From assembly GCA_003427395.1 (NCBI GenBank), contig BFEA01000075.1, forward strand, positions 2,107,786 to 2,131,064: 23,279 nt of DNA, written 5' to 3'. A program made the position numbers and the translations under genes. The stretch comes from Chara braunii (Eukaryota > Streptophyta > Charophyceae > Charales > Characeae). Below, one piece after another: positions 1-9,929 of this stretch. The notes beneath the pieces were generated by a model, which saw nothing but the letters and a program-made list of their open reading frames with translations, ran no database searches and had not been told where the DNA came from. Position 1 is the stretch's first letter, and each line of letters starts with the position of its first letter.

Positions 1-262
1 ACCAAAAACACCTAAACTTATAGAATGTCCTTGGCCCCTGAAAATCAGTCATAATCAAGCCCTCGCAAGTCAGAGCAGTCAGGCCACCTAAACTTATAGA
101 ACAGCCTGACCCTTCATGCAAAATCACAGCACTGGGTCTCCCCCAACTTATGGGGACTTCCTAGCCTCCAAAGCAATCAGACCCCCTAAACTTATAGAAG
201 GGTCTGACGCTCCACTCAAGCCAAAACAAACATAGCACTAAGTCTCCCCAAACTTATGGGAA
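1..262. repeat. Stem-loop array with constant AACTTAT loop, copy 1
   Basis: The core CYAAACTTATRGRA recurs at about 11, 87, 141, 185 and 246. Around several cores the flanks are self-complementary, with different stem sequences: GTCAGGC/GCCTGAC (78-84 with 104-110), TCAGACCC/GGGTCTGA (177-184 with 200-207), TCCCC/GGGGA (139-143 with 152-156) and TCCC/GGGA (245-248 with 258-261). The first core has only a weak ACA/TGT stem. Spacing is irregular (44-76 bp). The function is unknown; a structured RNA, a protein-binding hairpin array or a decayed satellite are all possible. Confidence 0.7.
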
Positions 263-1868
263 CTTCCCAGCCTTAGTGATCTTGTCAACCCTCATGCATA
301 ACTGCCTTCAATCCTGCCCTTCCCAGATGCAATCTCTTTCAACAATCTACTTTTACACAATCCCCGAAGCTGAAACTGAGATTGAGCATACGTTTCTTTA
401 CTTAGTCTGATTAAGTGTCCTGAGAGTCAAACAACAATTAGAGTCGGGCTGCATACCATATATTCAATAAAAAATGCAACGGGTCATACAGATACGGGTT
501 ATATCTGGGTTTATAGAAGGGAATGAAAAATTACCTTTCAGTTCCCTGCCTGCAGAATTCCTCCTTAGTTCCGGCAGAGCTCCCGCAGTCGGTGGGATGA
601 CTCCCCACAGAGTCTTACTGCGGACCTACGGGTTGCAATCCCGCGGCCGCCTTCCTCTCAGAACCAATAGACAAGATTTAGAGTAAGAGGGATAGAAAGA
701 GAGGGTTTTAGACTCTCAGATCCAAGGAGGGTGAATCACACTCGCAGGAGAGAGCCTTGATAACTTGAATCGCCTGAGGGCCCTGCAATGGCAGCCACCA
801 CACGCAGCAGCTCGGTCAGACTGAAGCCAATCCTCAGTTACTGACCCTCTGATGATTCTCCAAATCGCAGCAACACCCCCCTTCTTACAACTTTCGTCCT
901 TCCTTTTGTCGAGCCTAAACACCCCTCCAAGTCATCTCCCTCCGCTTTGGACCAAATGACTGCTTTGTGGCTCTAAAGACCTTCGTCCAAATAGCGCACA
1001 TCATCATAACTGTCGGGGCATACCAAGTGATAGCAAGACAACTTCAGCAGCCTGCCGCTGCACAACTATCGGGCGATTTACCTTGACGAGCCAATAGTAC
1101 CTCGTGACCCCGCAGCCTGCTCAATATGCAACTGCCCGACGGACGCACAACTCCGGCGCCTAAAATGATGGGAATGGCTTTCCTTAGCTGCAGTTGGGCT
1201 CATTCACCTCAGTGACATCGCCTCAACGGCCAGCAGCAGTATGAGCTCCGAAACCAGTAGCATTGACAACAATCATCAACACTTCACAATAAAAGCACAA
1301 CAACGATGTGCTTAACCGCCGATGACGGACAAACAGTGGCTCCTTCTTTGCTCGGTGCTCAGGCCCCTACCACAATCACCAGCAATAGCCGGAGCACACA
1401 TACAAGCCGCCTATGTAGGCCACTGTCAACCCAGGTACGAGGCTCTCTGTTCACCATCCTCACTTCCCACACTCTGCCAGTCCGTCCGAGTGTCCTCTGA
1501 ACCTTTCCGCTGCAACGCGGAAATATGCACTGCTTTCCCAAACTGAGAGGTAGAGAGCTGCTACTTCATCGGTAGGTTGAGCCAAATCGCCCAATCCTTG
1601 GTTCACGAATGCATTTGGTTGCCTTCCATGCCAGGTTCGTTCAAACATATGCAATGAACTAGCTCGGATAAAAATCACGGCACAGTGGGAACGGTCGTGA
1701 ACAACGATACAATACTATTGTAACGGGAAAAACCTGGTCGCTTGTACTTCCCACTGCACTTGGTCGATACCCACGTCCATGTTCACACGCTCTATCCTTG
1801 TATCCCCCTACTATTCTACTCCTTTCGCTTTCTCTTCCTCTTTCTCTCTCCCTTTCTCTCTCCAACAG

Positions 1869-1932
1869 TTGTCTCCTATCCAGTGCATCCGACTGCGTCT
1901 TCAATTAGGATAGGCAAGGCTCCAATCTCCAG
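1869..1932 (+). other. Candidate 64-bp exon with canonical splice borders (copy 1)
   Basis: A pyrimidine tract (CTTTCTCTCTCC repeated) ends in CAACAG at 1868, and 64 bases later CAG is followed by GTAAGT (1933-1938). That is a textbook acceptor and donor pair on the plus strand. The same arrangement with the same 64-bp length is in copy 2. By eye the two 64-bp segments differ at only 2 positions, while about 70 bp upstream differ at about 10. A transcript is inferred, not shown, and the match to splice consensus could be chance in pyrimidine-rich DNA. Confidence 0.35.
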
Positions 1933-3328
1933 GTAAGTTTCCCTCCTCGCTGCCTGCCTGCAACATTCCCATAGAAGTTATAGTAAAAAATTAAATGAAT
2001 CTTCTGCTAATATGCAGACAGATGCATTCATACTATAAAGCCATTTCTCCCTCTCACAGCTCGTTTTTTCCACATTATCGACTCCTCAATCCATCCTCAC
2101 CATCACATTCGCCCATCATCAGACCTTCTATACAGCACCTTAGATGACCAAAATTGGTCAGAAAAAAAATAACCAAGTCTACCAACCTTTCACCCGGGTT
2201 TTTTTCCCGTTGCCATCGTCGGCTCTTCGGCGCAGCCCAACCTTTTCCTAACTCCTACCTTACTACCCTATTGTCTGTTTTAACTGTAGATCCACGGTCG
2301 CCCGCCCCTGAAACCCCCGCAACGGATCTAAGTTCGCCCAATTCCGTCGAGGATCGACCGAACTATGACATTTTCTAGCCTGCCATGTCCGCTCCTTCGA
2401 CACCTCCGTGTAGTGCACATTCTATCTAACTCTCATTTTACTAACCTACCGCACAAACTAACACTACCATCTAGTTCGTCCGACATCAAAATCACGAATT
2501 CGCATTTCAATCTGTCTGAAACGGTTGAACACTGGCCGAATAGTCGATTCTTCTCTCACCTCACTTCCCCTGCCACCATAGCTCACGCACAACGCTTTTC
2601 TCTCTATCTTCTTCCACACTAATTATTTCCTTAATCTAACAGTTTCACAAGATTCACCTAGTCAACAACCCTCTACCTAGTGTTTTTCCCTGCCTGTATT
2701 GACCAGTGGACGAGCAGGGCACGACTCTCTCCGTTTTCTCTCTTGTCCACCTGCTGCACAATATCGTCCCTGGTCCAACTGCTCACCTCTCTTCCCTTGC
2801 TGCGCTACCTTGCATCTGCAGTCGCCTTCTTCGTCGCCCGCGCCATGGCTCCTCGCCTCTATGCTACCTCACTCCGTTGCCCGAGCGCCCGTCGCTCCGT
2901 TGCTCCCTATCTTACCTCTTCAACCTCGTCTGCATGTACCCAATGCGCTCATCCACTTTGTTGCTCCCTACCTCGCCTGTACCTACTGCTGCTAGCACAA
3001 CACCCAACATTTATTATGGACCGATTCTTCGAATGTACGTGGGTAAAATCCGCGCCCGGTTCACCCAGCCCACCTTTACCTCCGCCTGCCCGTTCATTCC
3101 AGCTCGAGGTCCTATAACAGAGTGAGCTCGGCAGCTTTAATCAAGGCTGAAGGAAACCTCGAAGGGAGCCAGCTACTATGGTTCGATTAGTTTTTCGCCA
3201 CTAATGTCCATCAGACGGTGTGCCTCCTGTCTGCGCCACTGCTCCGCCACGGTCTCCTCCACAGTCTCACTCTTACCCGCCTCCAAAATTCGGACTTAAA
3301 CTTATTTTCTGTCACTTGCAAAAACTAG

Positions 3329-3358
3329 GGCGGATACCCTTGTAAGGGTATTCGCGCC
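3329..3358. repeat. Terminal palindrome of copy 1
   Basis: GGATACCCTT and AAGGGTATTC form an almost perfect inverted repeat around a GT centre, extended outward by GGCG/CGCC with one extra base. It sits 4 bp inside the repeat terminus at 3362 and is conserved in copy 2. Confidence 0.7.
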
Positions 3359-3930
3359 GACAACTTACCGGACCATATTAAGCGACGTCCCCGTCGCTTC
3401 GCAGGATCAAAAAGCTAGAAGTTCAATCATAATTCATAATGTTGATGAGAAAGGTAGCAATCCGATTAACCGACAGACGCAGGGTTGAGGCCTCCAACAA
3501 TCCAAGCCTTTACAACTATATGCTGCCAGAATTCTAACATGGGCCTCCTTTGCCCCACACTACGACGCAAGTGTATTGGACATGTCCTCTCCCCTTTGTC
3601 CTAGACAAACGTCGGCTTCTCGTTGAGTGTCTCTTAATCTCTACCCTGTAAGCAGGGCCATAACCAGGGACGCGGGCCCTAACCGAAACCTTTGAAGGCA
3701 CTCTCGCCTCCCTCCAACAATCCTCACAATCAAACATATATATATATATGAATCTTATCTCAATACACCTCCTAAAGTCTAGTACAAAAAGACTAGGTCT
3801 CCATCTTGGTCCACCATAGTCTGGGTGATTGTGCCAGATCTACGGCCTACTGCGCTTGTTATTTTGGCAGTAGTGTGCTCGCAGGTTGCGCCACGATAGG
3901 CCTTTTCTCCTGATAAGCATTCAATCACGA

Positions 3931-3968
3931 CCCCCCCCCCCCCCCAAAAAAAAAAAAAAAAAAAAAAA
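3931..3968. repeat. Homopolymer block C15 then A23
   Basis: Fifteen C (3931-3945) are followed directly by 23 A (3946-3968). The exact lengths are likely to be unreliable in any assembly. The poly-A could mark a retroposed 3' end, but no matching element body was recognised. Confidence 0.9.
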
Positions 3969-4268
3969 GACTCGACTCTTATCCCACGTCATCCCGCGGC
4001 AGGTAAAGCCCTTCTGGGTGGCCACGCCCCTTTAAGTTTTTACCCCTTTTGGCGAGACGTGGGCCCGTTGTCAGGTTGCGTCGATCAGCAGCCGACACTG
4101 GGGACCATGCCATTGAATCTATTCACCCCCATTCATACGAAGGAGGTCTCACTCAATAGGTCTCCCAGTCATCCCTCTCTCTTTCTAGGATGAACTCTCA
4201 CGCGACCTTTCTTTTAAAACATCTTCCCTCTCTGAAAAAAAAGTTTTTCAATATAGAACAATAGACTA

Positions 4269-4669
4269 CCTTTCCACTCAAAGGTGTCTCAACCATAAAA
4301 CAACTCAAACTGATAGACCAACTTATGGGTCCTCATCACAACTCAAACGATAATCATTTGACATGGTAAACATTTGAGTCTCAAGGACTCGTAAATCCCT
4401 TAGGATTCTCACATCCGAAGAGTAGACAACATTCACATTCACACAATCCAATACACATGAGATGTATCCCACACATCTCTTACACAAAATCATCATTCAT
4501 CAAGATAAAACCACACATGTGAGTGTGATAGTGACCGTCATATACAAGGAATAGTCTCACAACTCTCCACTCAATATACACTCAGAGGTAGGATATCCTA
4601 CCCAAAGAATCATAGCAAAATGTAGTCTTGAGTTATATATATACACCCAGAGTTGAACAATCTCAACTC
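4269..4669. repeat. Tract of short hairpins
   Basis: Successive inverted repeats are visible: CCTTT/AAAGG (4269-4284), GACC/GGTC around AACTTATG (4316-4331), GAGTC/GACTC (4376-4390), GAGATGT/ACATCTC (4459-4479), the perfect 16-bp palindrome GGTAGGATATCCTACC (4587-4602) and GAGTTGA/TCAACTC (4650-4669). The 5-bp stems alone could be chance. Confidence 0.45.
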
Positions 4670-5446
4670 AAACTGTCACTGATATCACACAAATGTTATG
4701 ATCTCTCTGACCAGGGCTAAACTCAAATGTTCTCAATCACAAAACAACTGTATCCCTCGACTCAGAGGAATCCAAGCAAGTTCAAGACATACCTAATATC
4801 CAGAGGCGAAAACGAAACACACTAGGCCTCAAACTTATGATCACCTCGAATCAAACCGCTATACATGTTTCTTTCTCATATATACCAGCATATAAGCAAA
4901 TATACCCCTGCAACTCAGGACAATATCCCTAAAAATACGTATGTACAAAAATTGGGCAAGCACCACAATCAAGAAGTGAATCAAAGTCTCAAATAAGATC
5001 ACACTCTCATGTGACCTCTCAATGCACTCAAGACTGTATTCCAAGATCACTTGCTCAATAAAATATTTCCATCAGCAACCTGTACACACACGAAGCTCAC
5101 TCTCGTATTTGAATCATGCTCTACCCATTCCACCCCTTGAGTAGACATAATAGCTCCTGATGCGTTCCTCCAACCCAACCTGGAACCTTCTATGATACAA
5201 CATACACATGTAATGCACTAAAAACTTGCCACTCAGTATATGGTCAGAATCCTGCTGGCTAAAACACAAAGTCAGGACCACACAATTTGTTAGCCTACTG
5301 CCCTAACTCTCACGCTTACATATGTACAATGGTCTTGGGTCAACCTCTAGCTGAACACTTCCCGAGCCTAAGGGTTAGGGCTAATATTCTCCTTGTGCTA
5401 CTACGCTCTAACCCGCCTCTTCTAATCATCATGTCAACTACCGCCA

Positions 5447-6700
5447 TCATGCCCACGTTTCCTTGCCGTTCAACTTATGGTTTCGCTGACGTCCATCGCG
5501 CCCGCCAATGCATCCTCTGCCGCCACCACGTTCTTCATTGCCACGTCCGCCGTTTCTGCAGCCCCTTCCGGCTTTCTGTCTTTAATCTCCTTCATTGGCC
5601 CTGCCGCCCCGCGACACTTGTTGCGGCGGTAATTGCAACGGTCTCATGGGTTGGGCTTGGGATACCGAAGGCGTGGGCGGCATCATGCTCACTGTTGGAC
5701 CTAGATAACCACCTTGTGTCCGGGGTATCTTCTCAAGATCGTCTTTAGTCAGGTGTTCTTCACCTCGCCGGTACTTATGCCACATGTCACAATAGAACTT
5801 CCTCCATTGACCTCCCTGGGTCAGGTTTCTCGCTTTCCGCTAGACGTTCGTTAACTTGGGGGGTACAAGTTCCTTTTTTTCCTTTGTCATCCCCTTCTCT
5901 TTGCATCTCTGAGGGGTATGACCAACTTTTCCACAATAATCACACACGCTCTTCGCCCAGTGCTCTCGCTGTCTCATATTCCTTCGTTCCTTCCAACTTG
6001 CAATTGTAGACGCTTCCACGTCAACACGACCCCTCTTTGGGTCAGGTGCACCGATAGGCAGGGCTATACTAGACTCTTGGTCCTCCTTTACCTCAACCAA
6101 CTACTTACCTTTACCTGCCTCTCGGACACTAGTTCGCCTTCTTGGGGTTCTTATGAGGAGGAGCGACTCTCGACAACCCTCTCTGAGTTCTTCTTCATCC
6201 TGATCAGTCGACTTACTTAACGTACCTTCCATGACCTTCCGTTTACCTTTCCTGGCCTCTTCCAGTCGCGTCAACCTCTCTTCTAATACCCCCACTTGCC
6301 TTTGTATACCACTTAATTCTTCTATTGTTGGCGCGATCCCGACTGGTTGCACATGGTTTCCATTCCGCTGCTCTTGTGCTCCTTCTTCTTGAAACCTTAA
6401 CCTCAGAGCGGTCTCCATCTCACTCCAAGTCCGCGACTTTAACATAAAGGTATATACTTCCTCGCTCAACTTCACACAGATGAACATTGGCAACATGCTC
6501 CACATTGCTTTCTCGTCCCACATCTTTGCGAGGATAAAGTCTTTATAGTCGCGCAGAAAGTTGGACAAACCTTTCCCTTGAAACAGCAAGACTCGAAGGT
6601 CTGGGGGCATTGCGTCTTGTACTGACTCGCGCAACAGCACTTTAGTGAGGCACGTACTTCTCCAAAGTAGGATCTAAGCGAAACCACTTTCTTTAGCCAT
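5447..6700 (-). pseudogene. gag: Decayed retrotransposon gag (capsid, CCHC knuckle, Gly/Arg-rich tail)
   Basis: One reading frame runs from ATG at 6700 to TGA at 5447-5449 (417 codons), interrupted by TAG at 6674, TAG at 6101, TAG at 5840 and TAA at 5582. In order it shows a capsid-like helical region (about 6610-6390, with the W-x-E-M-x-x-A-L-R-x-R-F pattern common in Ty3/Gypsy-type Gag), a leucine-heptad segment likely to be a coiled coil (about 6330-6250), a charged linker, and an intact zinc knuckle CDYCGKVGHTPQRC (5944-5903, spacing C-x2-C-x4-H-x4-C). A Pro/Gln-rich stretch and a Gly/Arg-rich tail with RGG-like repeats (about 5580-5470) follow. Such proteins coat and package the element's RNA. 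An alternative open stretch in another frame just after codon 8 hints at a small indel. No pol domain follows. The class is sound from the knuckle and capsid; whether the stops are decay or recoding is open. Confidence 0.75.
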
Positions 6701-6991
6701 GATGTCGATGTTGGTCTGATATGCATAGCAAACCATAGCTTGTCAGGCCGCTTCTCAAAAAGAATTTAAAACAGATGATCACAATATAACTCTATATTTT
6801 AGTCACTCTGCTCTAACATTAAGGGGACTTATAAACAATATATGCCTCACGTAGGCAAAATTTTCAAAGTTAATCATGGACAGATATTAATCATTGTTAC
6901 AAATGTCATTGATCCTCTTACTCGTACTACATAGTAAGACGACCATAAACAAGCCTGCGAGATAAGCACTTAGCAGAGTATGCGGGTTTCT

Positions 6992-7753
6992 CTATCGGTC
7001 TGCTACTGCCCGAATTTCATTCCATTCTACAGCCTTTTCATCTGGGTGATGAGAACTAACATAAGCGTCAACCCCATTGACCATATTTCTGAACCCTTGA
7101 CTAGGGGGTAAAAACCTTAGATCTAAATATAGACCGTAGATCATCTCACACGTATAACACCCATATCTTCATTCTCGCGCTCTCAAAGCGGCCTCTGCTG
7201 CAGCTTCTACCCTCGTATGTCCTCCAAAACACTTCTCTACGAGGAAATCTGGCAAAAGGGCTCTTAATGGGGTTGAAGGCAGTACAAACTTTTCAGCACG
7301 CTTAACCTCTACATGGGTCACCACTTGCTCTTCTCCTTCATGAACCCTTTCTCTCGCCCATTTTGCTGCAACTGCTTCAGCTACCCTCAAGGGTCTCGTA
7401 AGCAGACGTTCATGCTCCAATGCCAACTCAATCTCATGCAGGACCCAGAATGATGGCAGAGTGTATAGGGTCACCCTCACAATCGCGCAATCCTAATTGC
7501 CATCGAAATCAGACTCGATCCAGGCGAAGATACCTATACCCATTTGTAAGCCCCACCAAGAAGAAATATATTCCCCCTCTTTAACCTGTTTTGGCAAGGA
7601 CATCTCGAGTCCGCCTCCCCTTTCAGCTGGCAAGGCCATATTGGGATCTTCCCTAGCGTAACGCATCCTGAGTTGCCTTAGCTCTGTCTGGGTTCTGCCC
7701 ATCACAGACAAACGTCCAACATACGCCTTTCGTTACCATGCTGACAATCGCAT
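6992..7753 (-). pseudogene. Unrecognised interrupted coding-like frame upstream of gag
   Basis: A single frame on the minus strand stays coding-like from ATG at 7753 (a later ATG is at 7702) to TAG at 6992-6994, broken only by TAA at 7733, TAG at 7493 and TGA at 7169. The part between 7711 and 7169 is about 180 codons, rich in Ala, Arg, Glu and Leu, with a tryptophan-containing segment (SSWWGLQMGIGIFAW) and a long helix-prone Glu/Ala/Arg region. I do not recognise a domain. It lies about 290 bp upstream of the gag start in the same orientation, so it may be a first ORF or leader gene of the same element, or a captured host fragment. Confidence 0.4.
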
Positions 7754-9219
7754 TCTACGACCTCAACTGCTAAAGCCTTAACCTTAAATCACTTTTCACT
7801 AAAATTTGTCCCTTTCATCGTCTGCGACCATCCCACTTAAAGAAACTTATGGTAATATATTGTAATAATCGTTCAGTCACAGATATCGAAAATATTTTAT
7901 AATAACAATATTTCATGGAAAAATGATACACCATTTTAGTAGTTGACGACAACAATACTCATAAAAATCAAATACATCGTACTCAGACTAGTTTGTTACC
8001 GAAAACATATACAACAACCTCGTAAGGATAAACTTATATCAACAAGTATACCATATAATGAATAGGCCATAACTAAAGATGAAATTGTCAACCAAAAGCA
8101 TCCTCAGACATAACAACAACCAACATATTCCACTTTACTCTCCAACTTTGACAAAAGTATAATGTGGCGAGGGGCAGGGTAATCCCTTTTTAGAATGAAT
8201 AGCATCTCAAACCCTTGAGCCCTGCTCAAGGATTAAGCCTCACTGCTGCTCCCTCCGATTCTAACATTCGTTCCTCGCAAACCTCTGCCGACAAGGTAAA
8301 CAACCTCACCATACACGCTTCGGGGTGGTGCAGCCCTGTCCGGTGTTGGCAAACCTACTTGTTACAAAGAAAGTTAGGGCTTAACTCCCTACTTTCCAAT
8401 GGCACGTAGTAGTTGCTTCCCTCATCGACCAGAGTCTAACAAGGCCCAAACACTTTCCTCCTTTTCAGTAGTAGTGTAGTTATTTTATCATAAAAGATAC
8501 AACAACAACACCCCACTATGAACCAGGAATATAGTTCCGGCGTGGGTCTCACTACAACCTACAAGACAAAATTATAGTTTCTTCAAAGTCATCTTTCAGG
8601 GGAACAATAACATAGGATTGCAACCTTCCTTGGGGTAGACCTTACACATTGACTATTCCCTGAAAAGACCTTATCTTAAGAAAGTACTCACTTCATTCAC
8701 CTTTGAATCCGCATTAGATGTGGATTCTGCGCAATGCTTCCACCCCTCTTTGAATAACAACCCAAATGTACAACCTTTAACACACAGTCATAAATCAATA
8801 AACGGACTTGAGACACTCATACAGATCCTTACAGATCAATAAACTCAAATACATACCTCAAATAAATAGCCCATACAAATATTCCTGAAAAACGATAGTC
8901 ATTGAAATGATATAATATCAAACACATAGCCTCACTTAGTCAGACAATAGTCACGCCTACTTATATCAAATCTGACATATATGGGTGAGTTCAATACATA
9001 ATTCAAACGAAATGTTTTTATACGACAATAGTCCCAAGTCCTTAGTTCCAGCCTCGTAGATTCAAGTGGATGGTCCAAGCCTGGAAAGGTTCAAGCGAAG
9101 GTTTAACATCAACTACAACTCATAGCCCTATCAAGGGTGAGCAAAATAGTCTAGGCGCTAGTCCTTACACTATCATCCCTTCTGCCTCTAGAATCTGGTA
9201 TTTCCTTTGCAGGGAGGGT
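7754..9219. other. Gene-free AT-rich stretch
   Basis: Only short open frames occur and none resembles a protein. I see isolated ACTTAT-containing words (for example 7848, 8030) without good stems, and no repeat of note until the palindrome at 9220. Confidence 0.6.
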
Positions 9220-9437
9220 ACTATGCAAATCTACCATGTCTCAAAGTTTCTACTATTGAGGTCATAGCATGGTGTTCCCCGCATCTATATGCTGCCTCAT
9301 ATGCCTAGTCATGATAATGTGAGGTCTGCCCCACGTGATATGTTTGAACTAGGCATATGAGGCAGCATATAGATGCGGGGAACACCATGCTATGACCTCA
9401 ATAGTAAAAACTACGAGACATGGTAGGTTTGCATAGT
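9220..9437. repeat. 90-bp inverted repeat with 38-bp spacer
   Basis: The left arm 9220-9309 and right arm 9348-9437 are reverse complements with about 4 mismatches in 90; the 38-bp spacer is 9310-9347. The arms carry the word TGTTCCCCGCAT and end in ACTAGG/CCTAGT next to the spacer. No open frame or flanking target duplication was found. It fits a foldback or MITE-like element, or a replication-born palindrome. Confidence 0.9.
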
Positions 9438-9572
9438 GTTCCCCGCATCCTCTGCCTCCATTCAAAGCCATAGTAGGTACCTGATACGGCTGTTGAGACA
9501 TGGTAGGTTTGCATAGTGTTCCCCGCATCCTCTGCTCCCATTCAAAGCCATAGTAGGTACCTTATACGGCTG
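9415..9572. repeat. 80-bp tandem direct duplication
   Basis: The block starting GAGACATGGTAGG at 9415 recurs at 9495 (period 80) with only a few differences, such as CTGAT versus CTTAT near the end and a CCTCC/CTCCC change. The first unit overlaps the right arm of the preceding inverted repeat. Confidence 0.9.
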
Positions 9573-9640
9573 AGAAAGTTGACCGTATAAGGTACCTACT
9601 ATGGCTTTGAATGGAGGCAGAGGATGCGGGGAACACCATG
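9512..9640. repeat. 58-bp inverted repeat with 13-bp spacer
   Basis: The left arm 9512-9569 (inside the second 80-bp unit) and right arm 9583-9640 are reverse complements with about 3 mismatches; the spacer is 9570-9582. The same GTGTTCCCCGCAT word sits in both arms, so this palindrome, the tandem duplication and the 90-bp inverted repeat derive from a common unit. Confidence 0.9.
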
Positions 9641-9719
9641 CTGTAGTATCCTGTAGAGTGATGGCATACTATGTAGTATCCATACTCATGCGATCCTCGT
9701 TAATCTCAAGGGTCGCTTT

Positions 9720-9929
9720 CGACACTCAAGTGTCGGCTAACACGCACTTCGAGGGGTTAATCTCTCGGCGCTAGACAACCGCCATGCACGATTGAAGACC
9801 ACACACCCTCTTCTGCACCCTGTGCAGAGTGGGTGGTACTCAGGTTCATACCTGTGGTTGCGGTCGTTTCTTACTGCCTTGGACATGAGCCCCAATCCAG
9901 GCCTGGACAGAAGTCAAGAGGTTTGACTT
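9720..9929. repeat. Cluster of short perfect hairpins
   Basis: Within 210 bp are CGACACT/AGTGTCG (9720-9735), CTGCAC/GTGCAG (9813-9827), CAGGT/ACCTG (around 9845-9858), the palindrome CCAGGCCTGG (9896-9905) and AAGTCAA/TTGACTT (9911-9929). Confidence 0.6.

Larger units (their letters stand above)
1..3362. repeat. Long direct repeat, copy 1 (possible LTR; left end outside window)
   Basis: This stretch matches 12347-16685 in the same orientation over nearly its whole length, with about 5-9 percent differences by eye. Both copies end in the same terminus (...CGCGCCGACA here, ...CGCGCTGACA in copy 2) and then diverge at once, so the right boundary is sharp at 3362. On the minus strand that end would begin TGTC, and TG...CA ends are usual for LTRs. 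Relative to copy 2 it lacks 914 bp after 3282 and about 82 bp near 1589, and has about 18 extra bp near 1057-1075. Pyrimidine-rich open frames around 2680-3125 occur in several frames at once and differ freely between copies, so I do not call them genes. Missing support for an LTR: no polypurine tract or primer-binding site is visible beyond 3362. Confidence 0.85.
3363..5446. other. Gene-free stretch downstream (minus sense) of the gag relic
   Basis: No open frame here resembles a known protein. If the minus-strand gag belonged to an autonomous element, protease, reverse transcriptase and integrase would be expected in or beyond this interval, but I see no such motifs. It holds a TA dinucleotide run (about 3737-3750), a C15/A23 block, and several short hairpins between 4269 and 4669. 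Confidence 0.6.

Noticed and set aside
2680-3125. Overlapping open frames of about 140 codons on the plus strand, also present at 15070-15534
   Set aside because: Several frames are open at once in pyrimidine-rich DNA, the copies differ with indels and unconstrained substitutions, and no domain is recognisable.
5287-5748. 153-codon open frame on the plus strand
   Set aside because: It is partly antisense to the tail of the minus-strand gag, where the Gly/Arg-rich frame explains the openness, and its protein is Cys/Leu/His-rich without a domain.
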